Shown here: one piece after another, positions 52,081 through 61,001 of the stretch
How positions within the stretch are numbered: the stretch's first letter is position 1
How the letters are laid out: each line of letters starts with the position of its first letter
NCBI GenBank assembly: GCA_041738935.1
Contig: JBGSOV010000007.1
Location: 35,247 to 99,246, forward strand
DNA length: 64,000 nucleotides
Direction: 5' to 3'
Source: JBGSOV01 sp041738935
GTDB taxonomy: Bacteria > Patescibacteriota > Gracilibacteria > CAIRYL01 > GCA-016699755
The notes under the pieces: model-generated
What the model was told of the DNA's origin: nothing
The model's input: only the letters and a program-made list of their open reading frames with translations
Databases searched by the model: none
Program-made: the position numbers and the translations under genes

Positions 52081-53205
52081 ATGTTTTTTGCACTTACTCA
52101 TTCCGAAAACAATGCGCGCAGCGGCGTAATCACTACCGCACGCGGCACGATTCAGACTCCGGCTTTTATGCCGATTGCGACACAAGGAGCAATCAAAGCC
52201 GGCATTACGCCCGATGATCTTCGCAGCATGGGGGTAGAAATCATCCTCGGAAACACTTTTCATCTCCACTTGCGCCCAGGCGAGCAAGTTGTGGCGGATT
52301 TTGGCGGCATTCAAGAATTTTGCGCGTGGCAAGGACCGATGCTCACCGATTCGGGCGGATTTCAGGTCTTCTCACTCGCGAAGATTCGCAAAATCAGTGA
52401 CGAAGGTGTCGAATTTCGTTCGCCGCTGAATGGTGACAAAATCCTTTTTACTCCCGAAAAAGTCATGCAGATCGAACACGACTTGGGCGCCGATATTATT
52501 ATGGCGTTTGACGAATGTCCGCCGCATCCGGCAGAAAAAAAAGAAGTCGAATCAGCGGTACGGCGCACGACCGATTGGGCGAAAAAATGCAAAACAGCAC
52601 ATGCGGTTTTGCTCAAAAAATCTGGCAAAGAGCAGCATCTTTTCGGTATTGTACAAGGCGGCGTGCATCCAGAATTGCGCAAACAATCCGCGGAAGAATT
52701 GCTCGAACTTGATTTTCCGGGGATGGCGATTGGCGGACTATCTGTCGGCGAACCAAATCAAGATATGTATGACATTTGTGAATATCTCAATCCGATTCTC
52801 CCCACAGACAAACCGCGGTATTTGATGGGTGTCGGCACGCCGCGCGATTTACTCGAAGCGGTCGAGCGCGGCATTGATATGTTTGATTGTGTGTTGCCAA
52901 CGCGCAATGGACGGCATGGTAAGGCATTCACAAGCGGCGGCGATATCAATATCGTCAGCGCGAAATATGCTGTAGACAAAAATCCGCTGGATGAGAATTG
53001 CAGTTGTTTTGTTTGCCAAAAGTTTACACGTGGATATTTGCGCCATATTTTCAAAGCTGGTGAAATTTTAGGAATGCGCCTGCTTTCACATCACAACCTC
53101 TATTTCTACCAGAATTTGATGCAAAATATTCGTTCGGCGATTCGCGAAAATCGTTTTGCAGAATTCAAAAAAGCGGCGCTGTATGGTTTTTCTGAAAACG
53201 CATGA
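52081..53205 (+). CDS. tgt: tRNA-guanine transglycosylase
   Basis: A 374-residue TIM-barrel enzyme that swaps G34 for a queuine precursor (preQ1) in tRNA Asp, Asn, His and Tyr. Seen are TPAFMPIATQGAIKAG, ILGNTFHLHLRPG, MLTDSGGFQVFSL (Asp90, base recognition), FDCVLPTRNGRHGKAFTSGG (nucleophile Asp and RNA contacts), and the zinc site CSCFVCQKFTRGYLRHIFKAGE...SHHN. The ATG at 52081 is the family start. queC-F and queA are not in the window. It overlaps serB by 4 bp (ATGA). Confidence 0.95.
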   Translation: MFFALTHSENNARSGVITTARGTIQTPAFMPIATQGAIKAGITPDDLRSMGVEIILGNTFHLHLRPGEQVVADFGGIQEFCAWQGPMLTDSGGFQVFSLAKIRKISDEGVEFRSPLNGDKILFTPEKVMQIEHDLGADIIMAFDECPPHPAEKKEVESAVRRTTDWAKKCKTAHAVLLKKSGKEQHLFGIVQGGVHPELRKQSAEELLELDFPGMAIGGLSVGEPNQDMYDICEYLNPILPTDKPRYLMGVGTPRDLLEAVERGIDMFDCVLPTRNGRHGKAFTSGGDINIVSAKYAVDKNPLDENCSCFVCQKFTRGYLRHIFKAGEILGMRLLSHHNLYFYQNLMQNIRSAIRENRFAEFKKAALYGFSENA

Positions 53206-53879
53206 CTGCTTCAACAACAATCTTCGTCTTTGATTTTGATTCCACTCTCGTCACGCTCGAGTCTTTTGACGAACTCCTGAATCTTGCTCTCGGAGAGCAA
53301 CTGGAAAAAACAGCGCTGCAAGCAAAAATCACCGCCATCACCGATGCTGGCATGAATGGCGAAATAGATTTGGCAGAATCTTTGACTCGGCGCCTAGAGC
53401 TGGCGCAGATTTCTCAAATACATATTGATGCAACGATTGCACTGCTCGTGTCTTCAATTACGCCCGGCATAGAAAAAGTTATTGCGCATCTCCATGCTCG
53501 CGGAGATAAGGTTTGTATTATGTCCGGAGGATTTTTGGAGATGATTCTCCCTATCGCAAAAACATTATCGATTGCCACGGAAAATTGTTTTGCGAACGAA
53601 TTTTACAAAACTGATGGAATTGTGACGGGTATTGATTTTGCCAATCCACTCTCGCGCAGTAGTGGCAAAGCCGAAACTATCGCAAAATTAACGGCGAATT
53701 CTAATGCTGATGTGATTTGTATCGGCGATGGCATGAGTGATGCAATTCCGTTTTTGCAAGGAGTTGCTACCGAATTTTGGGGATTTTTTCAGAATGTCGA
53801 TCGACCAAAGGTCCGCGAAAAAGCAACGCGCAGTTTTGAGTCAAGCGCGGAACTCTTGGAACACTTGCAGCACTTCTGA
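53202..53879 (+). CDS. serB: HAD-family phosphatase, probable phosphoserine phosphatase
   Basis: A 225-residue HAD hydrolase. Motif I is FDFDSTLVTLESFDEL (Asp11 nucleophile, Asp13 acid), motif II is IMSGGFLEMI, and motif III/IV is the Lys in SSGKAETI and IGDGMSDAI. The SerB-type cap (ALQAKITAITDAGMNGEIDLAESLTRRLELAQ) has the Glu/Met/Gly arrangement of phosphoserine phosphatases. serC and serA lie within 3 kb, completing the phosphorylated serine pathway, which supports SerB over another HAD enzyme. Translationally coupled to tgt. Confidence 0.85.
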   Translation: MTASTTIFVFDFDSTLVTLESFDELLNLALGEQLEKTALQAKITAITDAGMNGEIDLAESLTRRLELAQISQIHIDATIALLVSSITPGIEKVIAHLHARGDKVCIMSGGFLEMILPIAKTLSIATENCFANEFYKTDGIVTGIDFANPLSRSSGKAETIAKLTANSNADVICIGDGMSDAIPFLQGVATEFWGFFQNVDRPKVREKATRSFESSAELLEHLQHF

Positions 53880-53894
53880 GTTGTCAGATTTAAC

Positions 53895-54413
53895 CTATGT
53901 TTCCAGGATTGTATCGAGGAATACTGGAGTCGAATCTTCCGAATCCATCAGAGGAATGACGATGTCATACTTACCGATCATCGGAAGCTGATTTAGAATT
54001 TTCTCGATTTGAGGTCGAACTTCCCCGGTGCAGCGCAAAATGACTAGCGGAATTCGGTCGGATGTTTCTATTTCGACTTCTTTCTCATCGATTCCGTGCT
54101 CGTGAAATGCGTTTTTGATGACCAATCGTACCCACTGGATAATTAGAAAATGCGTGATACCGATGTTAACGATTTCTGAATCGTTTGCTTTATCATAAAC
54201 GGAAAACCATTTTTCAAAGGGGGTCTCGGGGTTCTGTTTGAAGTATTCTTTCCATGCCAGATTGATACTGCATTCTTGATGGTATGCATCAAGAAGCTCA
54301 TGTGCGTCTGCAAAACCAGGCGATTGCATCGGATCCAAGCCTATCGCATTTTTATTCGAACCCAGAACAATATCGTCCGGGGAAATTATTAAAGTAGTCT
54401 TTTCTTTTTCCAT
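53895..54413 (-). CDS. Hypothetical protein
   Basis: A 172-residue soluble acidic protein with no signal peptide. Sections ECSINLAWKEYFKQNPETPFEKWF and IGITHFLIIQWVRLVIKNAFHEHGI look helical; VILRCTGEVRPQIEKILNQLP is a possible ferredoxin-like end. No family is recognised. It lies downstream of serC (59 bp apart) on the same strand and might be cotranscribed with the serine genes. Confidence 0.65.
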   Translation of the reverse strand: MEKEKTTLIISPDDIVLGSNKNAIGLDPMQSPGFADAHELLDAYHQECSINLAWKEYFKQNPETPFEKWFSVYDKANDSEIVNIGITHFLIIQWVRLVIKNAFHEHGIDEKEVEIETSDRIPLVILRCTGEVRPQIEKILNQLPMIGKYDIVIPLMDSEDSTPVFLDTILET

Positions 54414-54472
54414 GTCATAACCAAAGCGCCAACAATACTATATTTTATTTGAATTTTGTAAAGTAATTATTA

Positions 54473-55555
54473 CTAGAAGTTTTGAAGTAAATTTTCGATA
54501 TCCGCCATTTTATGCACAGGAAAGTTGCCGATGCGAATCTGCACAGCTTTTTTGCCGCCATACCCTTTGCCAACTTCGATGTCACTCGCTTTCAAACGCT
54601 GATGCAAATCTGCCAAATCGGCTTCGCTGCCATCGACGACAATCACACTTTCTGATCGACCTGTGGCAACCGCTGGACGAAATTTGGAATGGTCTGCAAA
54701 AAAATCATAGAGCAGCTGCGCTTTTGTCTGTGTCATTTTGTGTAACTCCACCAGCGAACCAAAATCACTTTGCAACTGGCGACTGATATAGCCGAGCGCA
54801 GCGATATTCATCACATTTGGCGTGGTCGGCGTTTGGAATTTGCCGGACATACTTTTTTCCAAATCCGTCAAACGATGATGACAGCCGACATCGGCACCGG
54901 ATTCTTGGCGAGCAGCAGCTTTTTGCATCAAGCGTGGACTGACAATCAAGACGCCAAGTCCGGCAGGCAGCCCAAAGGCTTTTTGCACGGAAAAAAACCA
55001 TCCATCCGCTTTGCTAAAATCATATGCAATTGCGCCCATCGAACTCGTCACATCGACACCAAGCAAGATTTCGGGAAATGTATTGCGAATCTCGGTGATT
55101 TCTTGCGGCGAATAGGCGATGCCGGTGGCGGTTTCGTTAGCGGTAATTGCCAATAATTCGGTATTTTGCGCGGGAATAATTTCACTCAGTTCTACTCGCG
55201 TTCCGTTTTCATTACTGATCTTTTGCACGATTTTGCCGGCTTTTTGCGACGTCTTTGCCCAAACATTGCCAAAGTTGCCGTTGGAGACATGACAAACTTT
55301 TTCGTCAACTGCACTGCGTGTCAAAATCTCCATTCCCTCGGTGGCAGAATACGTATAGAAAACATGATATTCGTCCGGAATCTGGAAAAACTCGCGAAAT
55401 GCCGTTATGCTTGCTGCGGACATTTCGGTAAACGTTTTGCTCCGGTGCGAGACTTCGCCGAGTCCGTTTTGGAGTTCGGCGCACAAAAAATCGGCGACAC
55501 CATGATAGAGTTTGGCAGGCCCGACGGTAAAGTTGGTTACGAGAGGATTCGGCAT
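54473..55555 (-). CDS. serC: Phosphoserine aminotransferase
   Basis: A 360-residue PLP-dependent class V aminotransferase converting 3-phosphohydroxypyruvate to phosphoserine. It has TNFTVGPAKLY at the N-terminus, EVSHRSKTFTE (substrate loop), LLGVDVTSSMGAI (PLP-binding Asp and Ser) and FSVQKAFGLPAGLGVLIVS, where Lys192 forms the Schiff base. The C-terminus has GYGGKKAVQIRIGNFPVHK. Its start overlaps the end of serA by 19 bp, so the two are cotranscribed. The family also holds related class V enzymes, but context supports SerC. Confidence 0.9.
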   Translation of the reverse strand: MPNPLVTNFTVGPAKLYHGVADFLCAELQNGLGEVSHRSKTFTEMSAASITAFREFFQIPDEYHVFYTYSATEGMEILTRSAVDEKVCHVSNGNFGNVWAKTSQKAGKIVQKISNENGTRVELSEIIPAQNTELLAITANETATGIAYSPQEITEIRNTFPEILLGVDVTSSMGAIAYDFSKADGWFFSVQKAFGLPAGLGVLIVSPRLMQKAAARQESGADVGCHHRLTDLEKSMSGKFQTPTTPNVMNIAALGYISRQLQSDFGSLVELHKMTQTKAQLLYDFFADHSKFRPAVATGRSESVIVVDGSEADLADLHQRLKASDIEVGKGYGGKKAVQIRIGNFPVHKMADIENLLQNF

Positions 55556-56754
55556 TTGATGACAGCAGGAAGAGAAAAAATCGCGGCTGAGTCCGCTTCG
55601 CCAAGGAGCGCTTCGACATCGACAACAGCAACACCAAGCTGGTCGCGCGTTTTGAGAAATTGAGCGGTGATGTTCAAGTTCCGCGCAGAAAAAATATCGT
55701 TAATGCTTGCCATCACGCCGGGTTCGTTTTTGTGAATAATGACCAGCCGCGTCTGCCCAAGTGCCAGCGCACCGGCATTGATTTCGGGAAAGTTGAGCGC
55801 CATTGACGAATCCGCTGCAAGGACAAAATCGCGCATTTTGGCGGAAACTTCTTCGCCGAGTGCAGACTGGGATTCTTCGGTGGCGCCGCCAATATGCGGC
55901 GTCAAAATCACATTTGGCACATTTTGTAATGGCGAAACAAAAGCTTCGGATTTGGACTTTGGCTCGATCGGAAACACATCGAGTGCGGCGCCCTTGAGCT
56001 GTCCAGACTCGAGCGCGATTTTGAGATCATCGATATTCACCACCGTTCCACGCGAAAAATTAATGAGATAACTGCCGGTTTTCATCTTGGCAAGCGTGGT
56101 TTTGTTGATCATGTTGTTCGTGGACGGGATCCCGGGCACATGCAGCGAAATCACATCAGCTTGCACGAGCAATTCTTCAAAGCTGACTTGCTGTGCATTG
56201 CCGAGTGGCAAAATCGGGCGTACATCCGAATAAATCACTTTCATACCCAGTGCCTCCGCCATGATTGAGATCTGCGTGGCGATATTGCCGTAACCGACGA
56301 GTCCCAAAGTTTTGCCGCGAATTTCGTGACAATTGGTTGCAGCTTTTGGCCAGGCGCCACCGTGCATTTGCATCGATTTTTGCGGAATCTGACGAAACAG
56401 TCCGAAGATTGCGCCGATTACGATTTCTGCCACCGCGCGCGTGCTCGAAAATGGGCCATTAAAAACGGGAATCCCCATTTCGGCAGCAGCAGCCAAATCG
56501 ACATTATTGACTCCGATTCCATACCGCCCGATACAAATCAGCTCTTTCGCTTCGGCAAGAATCTCGCGCGTGAGCTTCGTTTTGCTGCGGATGCCGACCA
56601 CATGCGCATTGGCAAGTTCTTTCTTCAGCTCGTCTTCGGGCAGCGAATCGGGAAACAAATGAATATTACTAAAACCGGCAGCTTTAAAAACTTCGATTCC
56701 AGCAGGATGCACGCCATCAAATAAACAGATTTTGAGATTTTGGAAGTGAGACAT
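55537..56754 (-). CDS. serA: D-3-phosphoglycerate dehydrogenase
   Basis: A 405-residue NAD-dependent dehydrogenase, first enzyme of serine synthesis. The nucleotide site is LGLVGYGNIATQISIMAEALGM. Catalytic residues are in NFSRGTVV (Arg), DVFPIEP (Glu) and TPHIGGATEES (His). The C-terminal 75 residues form an ACT domain (LVIIHKNEPGVMASINDIFSARNLNITAQFL), the serine-feedback site of the E. coli-type enzyme. First gene of serA-serC. Confidence 0.95.
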   Translation of the reverse strand: MSHFQNLKICLFDGVHPAGIEVFKAAGFSNIHLFPDSLPEDELKKELANAHVVGIRSKTKLTREILAEAKELICIGRYGIGVNNVDLAAAAEMGIPVFNGPFSSTRAVAEIVIGAIFGLFRQIPQKSMQMHGGAWPKAATNCHEIRGKTLGLVGYGNIATQISIMAEALGMKVIYSDVRPILPLGNAQQVSFEELLVQADVISLHVPGIPSTNNMINKTTLAKMKTGSYLINFSRGTVVNIDDLKIALESGQLKGAALDVFPIEPKSKSEAFVSPLQNVPNVILTPHIGGATEESQSALGEEVSAKMRDFVLAADSSMALNFPEINAGALALGQTRLVIIHKNEPGVMASINDIFSARNLNITAQFLKTRDQLGVAVVDVEALLGEADSAAIFSLPAVIKCRILS

Positions 56755-56915
56755 TCATGAAGAAAAAGGATTTTTGCGTAGGAGTATTTTGCCGAAACCA
56801 CAGGAAAAGTCGAGTCGTTTCGCCTGTTCTATCTTCGTCAACAAGCAAATTCAAATTCTCGTCTGCACAAGTGCCGCTTTTTGTGTCAAAATCAGTTACG
56901 CACATTTTTCCAGAC

Positions 56916-57482
56916 ATGAACGCTGACGATATCGCCGATTTTATCTTCGAACTTTCGGTCTTGAAGCGCCTCCCGCGTTCGGGGAGTTTTATTGCTGGTG
57001 TCGTCAATCCCGATACTGTTGGCGAACATGTTTTTCGCGCGGCAGAAATCGCCTTTATTTTGGCAGAACTCGAAGGCGCGAATGGCGAACATGCGGCTTT
57101 TTTGACTTTGATCCACGACAATGGCGAAGCCCGCATTAACGATCATCACCGCATTATGAATCGTTATTTTGACGCCGGTGATGCCGAAGCACGCGCTTTT
57201 GCCGATCAAACAACACGCCTGCCAGAGAAGATTGGAAGTAAATTCCGCGCGGCATTTACCGAATTTGAGGCACGCGAAACACCAGAAGCCAAATGCGCCA
57301 AAGATGCGGATCTGCTCGAACTCGCTTTTCAGAGTAAAGAATTTTTAGAACGCGGCTACGCCGGTAAGCAAGCGTGGCTCGATGCCATCGAGCAAGATTT
57401 GGCGACCGACTCGGCAAAACAGATTTTTGTATCGCTCATCAAAAAATCCGCCGATGATTGGTGGCATGGGCTCAAATCGTAA
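56916..57482 (+). CDS. HD-domain hydrolase (YfbR/HDDC2-like)
   Basis: A 188-residue metal-dependent phosphohydrolase. VLKRLPRSGSFIAGVVNPDTVGEHVF gives His38, LTLIHDNGEA gives His67-Asp68, and KDADLLELAFQS gives the last metal Asp, the H...HD...D pattern of HD hydrolases such as the 5'-deoxynucleotidase YfbR. I start at ATG 56916 (MNADDIADFIFELSVLKRLP) because family homology starts there; the open frame reaches an ATG at 56757, but that extension has no homology. Divergent from serA. Confidence 0.85.
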   Translation: MNADDIADFIFELSVLKRLPRSGSFIAGVVNPDTVGEHVFRAAEIAFILAELEGANGEHAAFLTLIHDNGEARINDHHRIMNRYFDAGDAEARAFADQTTRLPEKIGSKFRAAFTEFEARETPEAKCAKDADLLELAFQSKEFLERGYAGKQAWLDAIEQDLATDSAKQIFVSLIKKSADDWWHGLKS

Positions 57483-57519
57483 TTTTTCGTACGATATTTT
57501 ATTCTTCACGCAACTATTT

Positions 57520-58329
57520 ATGAAATCTCTCAACCCCCTCAATCCCCCTTATCAGGGGGAAGTGCGTCTCATCGATACTCATTGCCATTTGGATTTCCCC
57601 CACTTTGCCGATGATTTGGGCGCAGTCATCGCACGAGCGCAAGAATATGGCGTAGAGCGCATGATTAGTATTGGTTGCCGCTTGCCAGCCGCACGGCGAG
57701 CGATTGAGCTTTCTGAACAATTCGCAGGCGTGTTTGCCGCGGTCGGCATACATCCCACCGACATCGAAGCGACTTTTGCCCAAGATTTTGTCGAAATTGA
57801 AAAACTTGCAGAAAATAACAAAGTCGTTGCGATTGGCGAAACGGGACTCGATTTTTTTCGTCCGGAAAATCCAAGTTCCATATTGCAGCACGAAGCCTTT
57901 GCTCGCCATGTCGAAATGGCGAAGAAGCTTGGCAAACCTGTTATTATTCACCTACGCTCAGCTCGTAAAGAGCTCGAAGCATTTTTGAAACAAAATCACG
58001 ACTTTCCGTTTGTCATCCATTGTTTTTCGGAAGATTGGGCGTTTGCGAAACAAGTGTTTGACTGGGGCGGGCTGATTTCATTTACCGGGATTGTGACCTT
58101 CAAAAATGTTGATCAAAGTCTCATCGAGGTCGCCACAAAAGCGCCGCTCAATAAAATTATGGTCGAGACCGATGCGCCGTTTCTTGCTCCCATGCCCGAG
58201 CGCGGCAAACGCAACGAACCGGCGTTTACGCGCCGTACGGCGGAATTTTTGGCAGAATTGCGCGCGGAAGATTTTGCAGAATTTGCGCAGCAGACGACGC
58301 AAAATGCCGAGCGGTTTTTCGGAATTTGA
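57520..58329 (+). CDS. tatD: TatD-family metal-dependent deoxyribonuclease with a repeat-encoded N-terminus
   Basis: A 269-residue TIM-barrel hydrolase. LIDTHCHLDF (His21, His23), VAIGETGLDFF (Glu), VIIHLRSA (His), FVIHCFSEDW (His) and MVETDAPFLAP (Asp) supply the binuclear metal site of TatD DNases, 3'-5' exonucleases in DNA repair. The protein normally begins near the LIDTHCHL motif. Here it is preceded by KSLNPLNPPYQGEVR, encoded by the palindromic repeat at 57531-57560; a start inside the family part is not available as ATG nearby, so the repeat has become part of the gene. It lies 38 bp after the HD hydrolase. Confidence 0.9.
   Translation: MKSLNPLNPPYQGEVRLIDTHCHLDFPHFADDLGAVIARAQEYGVERMISIGCRLPAARRAIELSEQFAGVFAAVGIHPTDIEATFAQDFVEIEKLAENNKVVAIGETGLDFFRPENPSSILQHEAFARHVEMAKKLGKPVIIHLRSARKELEAFLKQNHDFPFVIHCFSEDWAFAKQVFDWGGLISFTGIVTFKNVDQSLIEVATKAPLNKIMVETDAPFLAPMPERGKRNEPAFTRRTAEFLAELRAEDFAEFAQQTTQNAERFFGI
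57531..57560. repeat. Palindromic GC-rich repeat at the start of tatD
   Basis: CAACCCCCTCAATCCCCCTT then ATCAGGGGGA. The core CCCCCTTATCAGGGGG matches the valS insertion at 7876-7911 (CCCCCTTATCAGAGGG). It is translated as NPLNPPYQGE. Confidence 0.8.
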
Positions 58330-58378
58330 CTCTAATGATTGATGAGTTTATATTGTGATTCTTAATTAATCCCTTGCA

Positions 58379-58732
58379 ATGGAAGGTTCTGATTCAAAGG
58401 CGCTGGAGGCTTTGGCTGCAATCCATCAAGTCATAGATCTCTATAAAAAGGAGAAGAATTAGGTATTACTGAATATTCTCAATCGCATCGAGGGCTTGTA
58501 TTTTCTCGAGCTTTCACTTGGAGAAAGACTCATAATCAAGCGATATTACGATCTTGTGGTGCGCAATATGCGTGATGATGTAGAAAATGTATTTCAAGTT
58601 CTAAACCCGACCAAAGAGACTTTGTATTTATTTATGAAAACTTTTTATGATTGTAATAACTCTGCCGTAGTCACTGTCGGGAGACCAAAATCGGCAGAAA
58701 TAAAAAGAGTTCTTGCTCTCCGGCAAGAGTAA
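58379..58732 (+). pseudogene. Small gene interrupted by one in-frame TAG
   Basis: From the ATG at 58379 one frame encodes EGSDSKALEALAAIHQVIDL to KKEKN, meets a TAG at 58460-58462, and continues in the same frame as VLLNILNRIEGLYFLELSLG up to a TAA at 58730. Together this would be a protein of about 117 residues. Either half alone looks truncated: the second has only a TTG (58496) as a start. A premature stop, or a sequencing error, is likely; suppression of amber codons is not suggested by other genes here. No family is recognised. Confidence 0.55.
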
Positions 58733-58747
58733 TACCGAGCGCTTTTC

Positions 58748-60286
58748 CTACTTCGCTTTTGGCTTAAACTTACCGCCGCCAAAACTTTTACCCCCACCAC
58801 TGCTGCCACCGCGTGAGCCACCACCACTGCTACTACCACCGCGATAGCCACCTCCACCCTTGTAACCTCCTCCACTCGGTTTGCCACCGCCACCGCGTCG
58901 AAAGTTGCCGCGATACGGTGCACCGCCGCCAAAGTCGCCGCCCTTACGATCGACATCAAAAAAGAAGCGCTTCAGGCGTTCGCCTTCAAGTCCAATTGAC
59001 TGTGGACCCTCGACTGCGTTGGATTCCAAAATAAACGACATCAATTTTTGTGCTGCTTGTTCGATGCCCATTTTATTTACGAGCATTTCAAAAAAGACAT
59101 CGGCAAATTCGTTAATTTTCTGATTTTGCAGCTTGAGCATCAACTGTTTGCCATTTGCTTTTTGCACATCAGCAACCGTAGGCAGCGGACGATGAACCAT
59201 TTTACTCCCGACAGATTGCTTAATGCGCTTGAGGTCTCGCCATTCGTGCGGAGTCACAAGTGTAATTGCTTTGCCCTTTTCGCCAGCGCGTGCCGTACGA
59301 CCGATGCGATGCGTATAGCTTTCGGACTCAAACGGAATGTGATAGTTGATGACGTGCGATACGCCACGCACATCGAGCCCGCGAGCGGCGACATCAGTTG
59401 CCACCAAAAGTGTGACCACACCGCTATGAAAACTGCGCATTACTGATTCGCGTTGGCGCTGTTCCATGTCTCCGTGCAAACCTTTCGCGAGATGACCGCG
59501 TGCCATCAGCATGGTTGAAAGGCGATCGACTTCGCTTTTGGTGCGACAAAAGACGACAGATTTTGTCGGTGTTTCACTGTCCATCAAGCGCACAATCGCG
59601 TCATCACGTTCTCTCTCATCAATCACACAATACAATTCTTCGATATCAATGCTGATTGCGCCTTCTGCAGCGGTAGTGACACGGACAATTTGCGGATCGC
59701 GGAGAATTTTTTTCGCCAGGTTCTGAATCGGCTTCGGCATGGTTGCCGAGAACAAAAGTGTCTGGCGATCTGGCGGCAAAAAAGAAAAGATTTCTTGAAT
59801 ATCATCCAAAAATCCCATGTCGAGCATTTCGTCTGCTTCGTCCAAAACCACCATCGATGGCGAAAAATCGCCAAGTCGCTTGCCCTTCAGCAAGTCAAGG
59901 AGTCGCCCGGGAGTCGCAACCACGACATGCGCACCGCGTCTGACTTTGTCGATTTGTTGCGTGTACGATTGTCCACCAAAAATAGTCGCCGTCTGGATAT
60001 TATCGTTTTTTCCATACGCAAACAGTTCGTCACTTACCTGATTCGCCAGTTCGCGCGTAGGCGTGATGACGAGCATTTCGACACCCTTATTCTTTTTGAT
60101 ATTTTGCAAACACGGCAAACCAAAAGCAGCGGTTTTACCCGTTCCGGTATGCGCTTGCGCAACAATATCTTTGCCTTCTAACACGAGCGGAATGGCTTGT
60201 ATTTGGATAGGACTGGGCTCTTTAAAACCCATCGCCGTGATGCTTTCGAGTAAACTCTTATTAAGTCCAAAATCTTCAAAGTTCAT
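58748..60286 (-). CDS. DEAD-box ATP-dependent RNA helicase with RGG-rich tail
   Basis: A 512-residue RNA helicase. The order is the F and Q motif (FEDFGLNKSLLESITAMGFKEPSPIQIQAIP), AHTGTGKT, PTRELANQ, TPGRLLDLL, DEADEMLDMGF, FSATMP, then HGDMEQRQRE, VATDVAARGLDV and HRIGRTARAGEKG in the second RecA domain. Residues 453-512 are Gly/Ser/Arg/Lys-rich (GGGYKGGGGYRGGSSSGGGS), an RGG-type RNA-binding tail. CsdA/DeaD- or RhlE-like proteins help ribosome assembly and RNA decay, often in the cold. It is monocistronic in appearance. Confidence 0.95.
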   Translation of the reverse strand: MNFEDFGLNKSLLESITAMGFKEPSPIQIQAIPLVLEGKDIVAQAHTGTGKTAAFGLPCLQNIKKNKGVEMLVITPTRELANQVSDELFAYGKNDNIQTATIFGGQSYTQQIDKVRRGAHVVVATPGRLLDLLKGKRLGDFSPSMVVLDEADEMLDMGFLDDIQEIFSFLPPDRQTLLFSATMPKPIQNLAKKILRDPQIVRVTTAAEGAISIDIEELYCVIDERERDDAIVRLMDSETPTKSVVFCRTKSEVDRLSTMLMARGHLAKGLHGDMEQRQRESVMRSFHSGVVTLLVATDVAARGLDVRGVSHVINYHIPFESESYTHRIGRTARAGEKGKAITLVTPHEWRDLKRIKQSVGSKMVHRPLPTVADVQKANGKQLMLKLQNQKINEFADVFFEMLVNKMGIEQAAQKLMSFILESNAVEGPQSIGLEGERLKRFFFDVDRKGGDFGGGAPYRGNFRRGGGGKPSGGGYKGGGGYRGGSSSGGGSRGGSSGGGKSFGGGKFKPKAK

Positions 60287-60457
60287 AAAGTGGGAGAAAA
60301 ACAGTGGAACATAAACATGCTTTGTTGCGGCAGATTATGACCAAAAACGCAAAAAGAGTAACAAGGTGCAATCCGAAACACAAGGAAGTTGTTTCGAAAA
60401 GCCGTTTTTCTTGTCCTCTTTTTTGCGAATGATGATAGGCAAACCTTTTGCGAATGA

Positions 60458-60850
60458 TTATTCGGCGCTTATTTCCATCATAATGCAGGTTCCACCAGCA
60501 TCTGGATAATCGCCTTCGTATTGGCAGATAAGTCCATCTTCGCACGAAATGCCGGCAATGCCGCCGCAAAATTCGCCTTCGGCCGCCAAGCCAAGACTGC
60601 CAGTTGCGCTTGCAGAAGCTTCGGGAGATTCGGTAATCGTATCCTCCAAAGAATCCATTGGTGAAGAGGTGACTTCGATTCCAAGCGGAGTCGGACTAGC
60701 AGTTATACTTGGTTCAGCACTTTCTGAAATGGTGGCAATCGGAGTAGCTTTTGGAGTCGTAGTCTTTGTCGGAGGAGTCGCCGTTTGGCAACCTGCCAAA
60801 AGTACAACAGCGAGAGCGCATGACCAGACGATATAACGTGATGATTTCAT
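60458..60850 (-). CDS. Small lipoprotein with a C-terminal Cys-rich module
   Basis: A 130-residue lipoprotein: lipobox LAGC in ALAVVLLAGCQTA (Cys21), a long Thr/Pro/Ser/Ala linker, and a C-terminal module EGEFCGGIAGISCEDGLICQ and YPDAGGTCIMM with four cysteines, probably two disulfides. I have seen this 'FCGG-A--CE-GL-C-----YPDA-G-C' pattern in other secreted bacterial proteins; its role is unknown. A 13-bp direct repeat (TTTTGCGAATGAT) lies at its 3' end, about 60420-60450. Confidence 0.8.
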   Translation of the reverse strand: MKSSRYIVWSCALAVVLLAGCQTATPPTKTTTPKATPIATISESAEPSITASPTPLGIEVTSSPMDSLEDTITESPEASASATGSLGLAAEGEFCGGIAGISCEDGLICQYEGDYPDAGGTCIMMEISAE

Positions 60851-61001
60851 AAAAAGGGAACAAAAAAGAAAAGAAATTTCACCTTTCTAAAATGGTGAGC
60901 TGTCGACATGATACGTAATCCTCTCTCAAAAAGAAAAGAAAAATCTGTCTTTGTTTTTTATTTGGGATATCCGCTTTGTTACTCTGAATTTTTTTCTATA
61001 A

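Noticed and set aside
56757..56915. N-terminal extension of the HD hydrolase from ATG 56757
   Set aside because: The extra 53 residues have no HD-family homology and occupy the only space for the divergent serA promoter; the internal ATG at 56916 matches family starts.
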